A stretch of 34,456 bases of DNA from an uncultured Desulfuromonadales bacterium (lineage in GTDB: Bacteria; Desulfobacterota; Desulfuromonadia; Geobacterales; CAIOGM01): positions 1 through 34,456 of the forward strand of contig CAIYUY010000011.1 in NCBI GenBank assembly GCA_903929485.1. Reading direction: 5' to 3'. The notes below the pieces were generated by a model. The model was not told where the DNA came from. It made no database searches and worked only from the letters and a program-made list of their open reading frames with translations. Shown here piece by piece: positions 1 through 8,400 of the stretch. Numbering within the stretch: the first letter of the stretch is position 1; each line of letters opens with the position of its first letter. A program made the position numbers and the translations under genes.

Positions 1-956
1 CAGCGGGCGCCGGTGATATCCATCCTGTCTTTAACCAGGTAACGGCATGCACCTTCTATCACCCCGGTGGCAATGGGCAATCCCTGCGCCAAATACTTGT
101 CATACTGGAGGTATTCCTGGTTGTTTCGCAAATATGCCGCACACGTATCGACAGCTTTACGTTTCTTTTTAAGTAACTCACCTTCAGTCGCTAATGTTTG
201 AATTTCATTGGCAACCTGACTGCTTTGACCGTGAAGCACCAGCAAAAGACGTTGCGTAACAAACTGTTCGCAACGCGAATCGCATTCCTTATAGAACGCA
301 TGCGATGCTTTCCACAGATATTCAATGACATGGATGATGTCGATGATTATGGTGAGCGTCACGTCGAATGCTTTTGCTTGTTCCTTCATGACGCGCAACT
401 GTTTCTTGTTGCCGTCAACCAGTGCTATCCACTGCTTTTCATGACGAGGATCTCGTGCCTGACCCTCTTGAAACATCTCGATGATCACCTGATCCGGTTC
501 TCGCTCCACACTTGCCCAGACTCGTTTATCCTCCGGGCGAGGACGTTGCTTCTTCTCTACAAGAACCGGAGTTAAACCGACAATTTCTTCCGCAGTACGG
601 ATATGTGGTGCGATGGTGAACACTGATGCGACTTGAGCCATCCGCTTGCGATCCTTCTTCTCACCGGCAGTCAGGCGATTCTGTAGCTTGTGCTGCTCTT
701 TTTCGGCAGCCTTCCTGGTTGCCTCCCGTAGGCTTTCATGACGCATGACCACTCCTTTACCATCGGTGGTCACTATCAATAAGGAACTGGTATCCTTGGC
801 GGGAGCATCTGAATCTTCCGGTCTGTTCAGCTAAGGTCTCGTCGTACGATGACCTCGTAATATCCTCACTGACCAGGCGCCTTACTTCGTGGGTGTATTT
901 TTCAGCTGGCAAATTCAGGTGCCCATCAGCCGGGAAGAGACTTGGGCCTACTACTG
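1..956 (-). pseudogene. Transposase remnant, ISKra4-like; continues off the left edge; frameshifted and apparently internally deleted
   Basis: Minus-strand reading from ~822 to 1 gives ...DAPAKDTSSLLIVTTDGKGVVMRHESLREATRKAAEKEQ...TLTIIIDIIHVIEYLWKASHAFY...LPIATGVIEGACRYLVKDRMDITGAR, typical of ISKra4-type transposases. Upstream, 829-956 in another frame reads SLFPADGHLNLPAEKYTHEVRRLVSEDITRSSYDETLAEQTG, the expected N-terminal part. An in-frame TAG precedes the downstream frame. Confidence 0.75.
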
Positions 957-1526
957 AAACATCTCAATAAATCTTGAATCGAAGGTTAGGTTTTGGACAA
1001 AATCATCAATAGCCCCTTTGAGTTCATCAGAAAATTTGGGGACCAAGACACCATTAAGAACGGTCAGTTTATAAAAACCTCTTGCGGGGAAAGAAGATAC
1101 CGTATCTGTTTTTTTTGCTTGCCGGATAGATACCAATGAATCGATATTGGCCACCTTTATCGTCCCGTACATCTGTGCTCTAACACGTTTCAACGTAACA
1201 ACCAGTGAAACATCATAACTCGAGTCTTCGTTACTCACGATCTTGTTATTGTGTTTTTCAAATTCCTGTTTTAGTGCATTACTCATGATCAGCTCAATCG
1301 GATCGTTAGTATTCCAGTATGTATTTTCAAAATTACCTATATACCCTTTTTCTTCGGCAGGCCTCTCATCTTTTACTATGATCAAAACCGTTTTTTTATG
1401 TAGTGCAGAGAGAGCACTAAATTGTTGAGGAAAGTACTCAATGTTACCAGTCAAACGAGTAGTACCTGCGCATCCCAAAACAAGCAATGAAGAAGCAGTT
1501 AAAATAGTAATAACTAATAGTCGCAT
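951..1526 (-). CDS. Predicted lipoprotein of unknown function
   Basis: 191-aa ORF; signal peptide with lipobox (LLVLGCAG). Confidence 0.7.
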   Translation of the reverse strand: MRLLVITILTASSLLVLGCAGTTRLTGNIEYFPQQFSALSALHKKTVLIIVKDERPAEEKGYIGNFENTYWNTNDPIELIMSNALKQEFEKHNNKIVSNEDSSYDVSLVVTLKRVRAQMYGTIKVANIDSLVSIRQAKKTDTVSSFPARGFYKLTVLNGVLVPKFSDELKGAIDDFVQNLTFDSRFIEMFQ

Positions 1527-1539
1527 AGCAGTTCCTTTA

Positions 1540-2256
1540 TTAGCGTGTAAAGCGTATCTCGTTGATAATCCTATTTGAATAATTGATAAGTAAGTCTAGC
1601 ATCTCATTTCTCAGAAGTCCTTGGGTGGTTGAAAAATTTTCTAAAGGATAGACATCTCCCGCAGCAAAAAATGATTCACGTTTCCAAATCGAGCGTCTAT
1701 CTTGCCCCTGCAAAAGTGAGATTTGAGCATCAAGAGCAGCCATACCCTTATCTGCTGGATCTTTACTCATGCCTGGGCGTAAGCCCCATGTAACAATATC
1801 CAGTATTAACAACCCATCGACGCTACTCGCATCTTCAGGATGTTCAGAAATGTCGATGACACTATCAAAACGCCCCGACCTCTGCAATCCTTGCACCATC
1901 ATGCTGGTAAGAATCCTTTTGCAATCAAAGTCGCCTAACATCGGCTTTAGATCGTTGGTTAGGTTAGAGTCTACACCTTTCTGAATTCCTTTTTGAATAG
2001 CTGCCCCTAATAGTCCTCCAGCAATAAAACCAGCGTCTTGAGTGCCCAATTGGTTTAAAATTACAGAAAACTTCTCTTTTATTTCGACTTTAATACCAAT
2101 TTTTTTGATTTGAGAGAGGAATATAGGATCAAGAGCAGTCTTGATTCCTGTCGTTGTCGAAGCACAACCACAATAAAAACTAAAAGTGCCAACAACCACA
2201 AGGAATTTAAAAGTAATCAGCAGAGATCGTTTCCGCATAATTGAGAGTTCATTCAT
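1540..2256 (-). CDS. Predicted lipoprotein of unknown function (start probably internal to the 276-aa ORF)
   Basis: ORF 1540..2370; the first ~38 residues look non-coding. MNELSIMRKRSLLITFKFLVVVGTFSFYCGCAST is a plausible signal peptide plus lipobox. Confidence 0.6.
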   Translation of the reverse strand: MNELSIMRKRSLLITFKFLVVVGTFSFYCGCASTTTGIKTALDPIFLSQIKKIGIKVEIKEKFSVILNQLGTQDAGFIAGGLLGAAIQKGIQKGVDSNLTNDLKPMLGDFDCKRILTSMMVQGLQRSGRFDSVIDISEHPEDASSVDGLLILDIVTWGLRPGMSKDPADKGMAALDAQISLLQGQDRRSIWKRESFFAAGDVYPLENFSTTQGLLRNEMLDLLINYSNRIINEIRFTR

Positions 2257-2854
2257 ATACTGTTTCCCTTTTGAAATGACTAGTTTCACATCTGTAAATT
2301 TCTTCTTTGCAATTACGGATGTGAATCGGCATGCAATAATGATCCACGATTGACCACAATCGGCGGCCAAGGGTGACCACTCTATGCGTTATAATCTGTT
2401 ACCAAGAAAGTTTTTCTTTCAAACGGGTCAATGCCGCAGGTCAATGCCTAGTCAAATTTTGATGCCAATTGACAACATAATAAAAATGATATTAAGGAGA
2501 AATCATTTTATCATAATTTTTGTGCAATAAATATAATTTTAATATTTTATTATGCAAAAAGTTTTTTCTGGCCAGCGATTTCTCAATTCTCTTCCTGGAG
2601 AGTGGTTCAAAACGGGGGCTGGAACAATCGGTTGCTTTTTAAAGAATCAACAGTTTCTATGTAACCATTCAACATCATTTAAGTAAAGTGGGTTTAACTA
2701 CGTCATGCGAGGCTGAGCTATGATCCCAGCCCCCGGATTGCTCCACTCTCCGGGATCGCGGGCTCACGGTAAAAAGGGGCTACCCACGCGACACAACGAA
2801 GAGCCTCTTGGAGATTTCTTTTTAGTTGACACTGCAGCGGCCATGCAGTATTAA

Positions 2855-3025
2855 TATAATATAATTCTTGAGCCTTCTGGAGTAGATGTGGTAGTAGCTC
2901 ATGGACATTTTATACGTGGTCTAAGTCGAAAGTCTCCAGAGTCAGTTTGTACTGACGGGCAACTTTTTATTTTTCCTAAAAGCAGAGATGCAACGGTTAA
3001 GCTAACCGTCAGGGAAAGCATATAA
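2855..3025 (+). pseudogene. 3' coding fragment of an unidentified gene without a start codon
   Basis: Open frame reads ...IILEPSGVDVVVVAHGHFIRGLSRKSPESVCTDGQLFIFPKSRDATVKLTVRESI*, with protein-like composition; an in-frame TAA precedes it at 2852. Confidence 0.35.
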
Positions 3026-3199
3026 TATTGTATGCCTCGAAACAGGGCAGTTTCCCGTAAAAGCGTCTAACAATTCGCACAGGCATCTAATATCAGATGC
3101 CTGTCAAATCAATAAAAGCATCCAATACTAGATACTACAAGGCATCTAAATTTAGATGCCGATGTCTAATATTGTATGCTGCCATCTTATATTATATAC
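3018..3199. repeat. Cluster of six 18-bp (im)perfect palindromes, consensus ~GCATCTAATATTAGATGC
   Basis: Copies at 3018-3035, 3083-3100, 3118-3135, 3142-3159 (perfect; 20 bp with flanks), 3162-3179 and 3182-3199; possible degenerate copy at 3063-3080. Confidence 0.8.
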
Positions 3200-3239
3200 C
3201 GCGCTAACTGGTCAATTAAGAGTTGAATAACAAGGCAAA

Positions 3240-3276
3240 GGCTCCGTCGTGATGTTCAACGGTATCACTCGGAGCC
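3240..3276 (+). promoter_or_regulatory. Strong stem-loop directly upstream of the ribosome-binding site of the 42-aa small ORF
   Basis: GGCTCCG-tc-GTGAT-gttcaacggt-ATCAC-t-CGGAGCC, followed by AGGAGG at 3283-3288. Confidence 0.5.
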
Positions 3277-3293
3277 GCAAATAGGAGGTAATC

Positions 3294-3422
3294 ATGAGGC
3301 AAGCGATTTTGTTGCGAACCGTGCTTTTTGTTGGACTAATGTCGCTAAGTTTTAGCGGGTCCGTTTTTCTCCAGCCCCCCTGGAACTCCATAAGCAAATT
3401 CCATAAAATGGAAGCATTATGA
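3294..3422 (+). CDS. 42-aa small ORF, signal-peptide-like, translationally coupled to the next gene
   Basis: MRQAILLRTVLFVGLMSLSFSGSVFLQPPWNSISKFHKMEAL*; RBS TAGGAGG 6 nt upstream; stop overlaps the next ATG (ATGA). Confidence 0.5.
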   Translation: MRQAILLRTVLFVGLMSLSFSGSVFLQPPWNSISKFHKMEAL

Positions 3423-3937
3423 CTAGGTATATATATATCTTGTTAGTATTCGGACTGTTATTTATCTGTGGTTGCAGTACAACGACCAAGTGTAATATTG
3501 CTTCTAATGGTAATGTTCCTGAAGGTTATAGCCTAATATTTGGCAAATTACTGGACAAGTCTAGCGAACCTAATATATTGCACAGTATATACTATGATGT
3601 ATTGAATAGAAAAAATGGTTCATATGCTGTAAAATATGAAAAAGATGCAGCTGAAGAATATTTTTATTGGTGTCTACCTCCTGGTCAGTATGTTATAGCA
3701 AATTATGTGGATATACATGGATTCATGGGCGGCTCTTCTTCAGCAAATAAAAAAAGAATTAACGGTATATTTGATGTTAATGCAAATGACAAATTGGTAT
3801 ACATTGGTTTGATAGACATTGATTCAAAAATAGTTTTTGATGATTCAGATCGTGCATTGGTTGAATTAAAGTATAAATATCATGGTTTAAATAATATTCA
3901 TCAAAAACGACTAATTATTTTTGAAAAGGAGAGATAG
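3419..3937 (+). CDS. Predicted lipoprotein of unknown function
   Basis: 172-aa ORF; MTRYIYILLVFGLLFICGCSTTTKC signal/lipobox-like N-terminus. Confidence 0.7.
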   Translation: MTRYIYILLVFGLLFICGCSTTTKCNIASNGNVPEGYSLIFGKLLDKSSEPNILHSIYYDVLNRKNGSYAVKYEKDAAEEYFYWCLPPGQYVIANYVDIHGFMGGSSSANKKRINGIFDVNANDKLVYIGLIDIDSKIVFDDSDRALVELKYKYHGLNNIHQKRLIIFEKER

Positions 3938-3939
3938 TT

Positions 3940-4434
3940 ATGTACTTATCGATCAAAAAAAGTTTTGTATTGTTGTCAGTTGTATTTGTCAGTGCATGTT
4001 CTAGCATTGAGTACCATGGGTTAATACCAGACAATCCTACTCCATCTGTTGCCGCTGGATTAACCGGGCCACGTTTTGTTGATAGTTTGCAGCCAACATT
4101 ATCTTGGAAAACTGAAGGGTTACCGACTGACAGCAAATTCGATCTGATTATTTATAGTGCGATTAATAATAATTCCAGGTCACTAGGTGGTCAATATTGC
4201 TATTTAATTCATTTGAATAAAGGAGTTGAAATATATTATCGAGAAGGTTTAGATGGAAGTAGCCATAAAGTAGAAATGAAGTTAGAGCCAAAGACCATAT
4301 ATTTCTGGAGTGTAAGGACACGTAAAGGTTCAGAAACGGCTCCGTGGTCTACATTTGACTATGAAACCGGCATTAGGTTTGTGACTCGCTGGGAAAAAGG
4401 CTCTAAAAGAGAGTGGCTTTTCATGACCCCCTGA
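3940..4434 (+). CDS. Predicted lipoprotein of unknown function
   Basis: 164-aa ORF; lipobox VSACSS; RBS AAGGAGAG just upstream; 2 nt after the previous stop. Confidence 0.7.
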   Translation: MYLSIKKSFVLLSVVFVSACSSIEYHGLIPDNPTPSVAAGLTGPRFVDSLQPTLSWKTEGLPTDSKFDLIIYSAINNNSRSLGGQYCYLIHLNKGVEIYYREGLDGSSHKVEMKLEPKTIYFWSVRTRKGSETAPWSTFDYETGIRFVTRWEKGSKREWLFMTP

Positions 4435-4529
4435 TTGATTATTAAAAATTACATACTGAGGGGAGCGCGGGATAAGGGATCAAGTCTGGACATGGACAAA
4501 AGCGGATGGTACGTGTGTCGAAATCCTGA

Positions 4530-4968
4530 CAATCATATTAAAGGCACCTCCGGGACGAGAGGGACGCAGTGAAAGCACATTAACCGCCACACTTGATAAT
4601 AGATAGCTCTGCATTAACCCGCATGTCTGGAATTGTAGAGGAAGCTGATGAGGGAGCTGCTCTACTGGAGCCAGATTCCGCTGGGCAGCATCCTTGATAG
4701 CCGGTAACAGGGCGTGGGCGTCGCTCTCATGGTCCGCCTCAACCTTGACGTGCGTGATCAGATTCAGCTGGCTCTTGTCTTCGGATCACGTCTTCATCAC
4801 TTGCATCTGGTACCCTTTCCCCTTATGGCCACAATAACCGGCCTCGGGATCAGATGGATTCTGCAGTGAATCGGATGGCACTTCCTTGTTGGGCTTGATG
4901 ACTACGGCGGTGACGTCGTCTGTTTGCCCATTGAGATCAGCCTGCTGGTGAAAAATGTTGGCGAAGGT
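4530..4968 (-). pseudogene. IS1182-like transposase remnant
   Basis: Minus-strand reading: TFANIFHQQADLNGQTDDVTAVVIKPNKEVPSDSLQNPSDPEAGYCGHKGKGYQMQVMKT*SEDKSQLNLITHVKVEADHESDAHALLPAIKDAAQRN...; in-frame stop and both ends missing. Confidence 0.75.
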
Positions 4969-5047
4969 TCCTCAGCTCCCGGATTGTTGCACTCTCCCCA
5001 TAGTCTTGGCCGTGGATGTGAAACAAATTCAATGGAAGTTACTCAGG

Positions 5048-5118
5048 GGGTGGCCGAAATCATCGGATTAGGTGGCCGATTTCGATCGGAATCAGCGGCC
5101 GATTTGCCGCGGAATACG
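5048..5118. mobile_element. IS21-family-like terminal repeat remnant (no istAB)
   Basis: Three tandem ~22-23 nt units: GGTGGCCGAAATCATCGGATTA, GGTGGCCGATTTCGATCGGAATC, AGCGGCCGATTTGCCGCGGAATA, resembling IS21 multiple terminal repeats. Confidence 0.45.
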
Positions 5119-5404
5119 CAACCGGCCATACTTCCTGTATATTCATGATCCCTTTTGCCCCTCTAAGGCCCAGTGACCACATAGCTGTCAAATCCGCCAA
5201 ATTGTTGCAAAACAGTGTTTTGAAATATTGATATATGGATAGCAGTAAACGTCCCATCTGGAATATCATGTTGGCTCTTGTTTCAGCATGATCTGATAAG
5301 GGAAGGATAACGCATTTGAAATTGCATTGGCAGGAAGAAGAGCTTTGTGAACATTGGTCATTGACAGCTGAAGAATTAAAATTGGTGAGCGAGAGCACAA
5401 GTTA

Positions 5405-8400
5405 TCACTTCACCCTTATCCCGTTCACCTTCAAGGCGCCAGCTTTTACGGTAAGAGGGCTTTGGATCGTCGTCGGATTGCCGCTCTGTCCGCTAAAGTC
5501 GGCATTGTAGCCACCTTTGAGGAGGATGGTGAACCCCTTGTCCATAATCAGGCTCTCCGGAAAATCGGCGCCGAGCAGCAGGATTTCAGTGTCGTTAGCG
5601 ACAGCGGTAAAGGCATCGAAGAGCGTAGCATACCCGGTACTGCCGATCTTTGCCTTGGGTGCGGCGGTGAAAGTCGCAGTGACCGATTTATCGGCGGTCA
5701 TGGCTACGGTACAGTCGCCCGTTGCATTCGTGCATGCGCCGCCCCAACCGGAGAAGGAGGAGTTGTTGCCGGGGATGGCTGTGAGTGTAAGCGAGGTGGT
5801 TACTGGTTTGGTTGTGGAACAGGCGCCTTCCTGTGGCGGCCAGGTGCAGGCGATGGGGCCGGTGGGGGTGCTATTGACCGAACCGCTGCCGGTGCCGGAG
5901 AGGGTGAGGGAAAGGTTCCGGTACTGGAGTAGAGCCGAATAATCCTGTTCTGTTTGGTCGGAAGTAATGTTGTTATAACTTCGGGAGACAGGGTTGAAGG
6001 CGTACCCGGCAAGCGTCGGCGTGATCGTGCCACTCCAACCCGCTGTCACGGTGCACGTATAGCTGCCGGCAGCGTTGGAAACGGTGCAGATTGCGCCGCT
6101 CAAGATTATACTGGAGAGTCCCGTACCGTTTTGTATGACGCTTCCCGATATGGAAACAGCGGGAACCATTTTGAAGACTCCGCCACTGGAGGTCCCGGCA
6201 TAAACGGTTTGGCTACTGTTCGGGTCGATAGTCAGGGTCTCGACCGACAAGTTGGTCAACCCAGTGTTCACCGTACGCCAGGAAGCGCCTCCGTTCACGG
6301 TTAAATAAACGCCGCGACCCATCGACCCGGCATAAATGGTCTGGTTGCTATTCGGGTCGATGGCCAGCGCAACGAAACCTCCTCCTACAATTCCGCTGTT
6401 TATCGCATTCCATGAGTCGCCACCGTTGAGGGACTTGAACATCCCGCCAGTCCAAGTCCCTGCATAGATAATCCGGCTATTGCTTGGATCTATCAGTAGG
6501 GACATTACAGCCATGCCGCTCAGCCCGTTGTTCGCCGCGCTCCAAGTGCCGCCCCCGTTTGTAGACTTGAATAGCCCGCCTTGTGTCCCGGCATAGATGG
6601 TTTGATTGCTGTAGGGGTCAATAGCAACGGCCTGGATATCGGTATTGGTCAATCCACTGTTAATCGTGCTCCAGGAACTTCCGCCGTTGATCGATTTATA
6701 CAGACCATCGCCCAACGTCCCGGCATAGACAGTCTGGCTGTTGGTCCGGTCGATGACTAGAGTTTGTACATATTTGTAGGTCAGTTCACCGTTCAGCGCG
6801 CTCCATGAAACGCCACCATTGTTGGACTTGTATACTGCATCGCCCGATAACGCGGCATAGACGGTTTGGCTACTACTTGGGTCAACGACAATGGATAGAA
6901 TATCCGGACGGGTAAGCCCACTGCCGGCTAAGCTCCAGCTGCTGCCACCATCGGAAGACTTAGCTAAACCACTTCCAAATGTCCCGGCGTAGATTGTCTG
7001 ACTGTTGTTAACGTCGATGGATATAGATCTGATGTATGTACCCACAACTCCTTTGTTCATAACAGTCCAAGAATCACCGCCACTGGTAGACTTGAACAAC
7101 CATCCGCCAGTCCCGGCATAAATATTCTGGTTGTTAGATCTGTCGATAGCCAGTGAATAAACCCATGTCATTGGCAGCGCGCCATCCACTCCCGTCCAAG
7201 AGCCGGCGCCGTCTATGGATTTGTATACCTTACTCCATGTTCCGGCATAGATGGTTTGTCCGTTACTCGGGTCGATGGCAAGTGCTAAGATATTTGTGTT
7301 GGTCATCCCGCTATTCACCGCGCTCCAAGAGGAACCGCTGTCAGTGGACTTGAACACTCCACCCGGCGAGGTCCCGGCATAGATAATTTGGCTGTTGCCT
7401 GGATTGATGACCAGGGACTGGACATTTGTGCCGGTCAGTCCGTTGTTCGTCACGCTCCAGGAGGAACCGCCATCGCTGGACTTAAACACCCCGCCCTCCG
7501 AGGTTCCGGCATAGATAACATTGCTGTTACTTGAGTTGATGGCCAGGGTTTGGACATTTGTGTAGACCAACCCACTATTAATAACAGTCCAGGAATCGCC
7601 ACTGTTGGTTGATTTGAACATCCCGCCATCTGTCCCGGCAAAGACATTCCGGCTGTTATTCGGGTCGATGGCCAAGGACTGGACATATGCGTAGTTCAGA
7701 CCACTGCTCTTTGTAATCCAAGATCCTCCGCCGTTGACGGACTTGTAAACATCAGTGCCCCCGCCGGCATAAATGACCTGGCTGTCGTTCCGGTCAATGG
7801 TCAAGGACTGGACATATGCATTGGTCATCACTGCGTTCCAGGAAATTCCACCGTTATTTGACTTGTAGACCCCCCCGCCATTGCCGATTCCCGCATAAAT
7901 TGTCTGACTGTTGTTCGGGTCGATGGCCACTACGCCAATATACCCACCCTCTGGCCCTGATGTCTGCTGCCAGATGGCCTTGGCAAGGTTCGCGGAACAG
8001 ATTGCATTCGAACCCCCGTTACTCCCTGAGCAACTCCAATTCCATGGTCCGCTACCGGTGACCAATGACGGGGCGCCGACCGAACAGAAATTAGTGGTAG
8101 GCGAGGATACCAATGACTGACCGTTGGCTTGGCCGCAGACTCCGTTAATTTCGGCAGAAACAATAGTCAGGCTAAATACCTTAGTTGATGACAGGCCATT
8201 GCTGCCTTTTACCTGAACGGTAAAGTTTGCTGTCGTTGCAGTAGTTGGTGTGCCGTTGATCACCCCACTGCTACTCAGATCCAAACCTGCAGGGAGGTTG
8301 CCGGAGGTGATAGTCCACGTGTATGGTTTGACGCCATAGTTCGCTGTTAAGGATTGAGTGTACAATGTACCGACAGTGCCGGTTGTTAGCGGAGTGGTGG

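Noticed and set aside
198-575. 125-aa plus-strand ORF
   Set aside because: Antisense to the ISKra4-like transposase reading, which has recognisable conserved sequence.
3063-3080. GCGTCTAACAATTCG resembles the start of integron attC sites
   Set aside because: No matching GTTRRRY end or paired R'/L' structure downstream and no integrase; more likely a degenerate copy of the palindrome cluster or chance.
3018-3199. CRISPR array interpretation of the repeat cluster
   Set aside because: Spacers are 2 to ~47 nt and irregular, repeats are only 18 bp and variable, and no cas genes are present.
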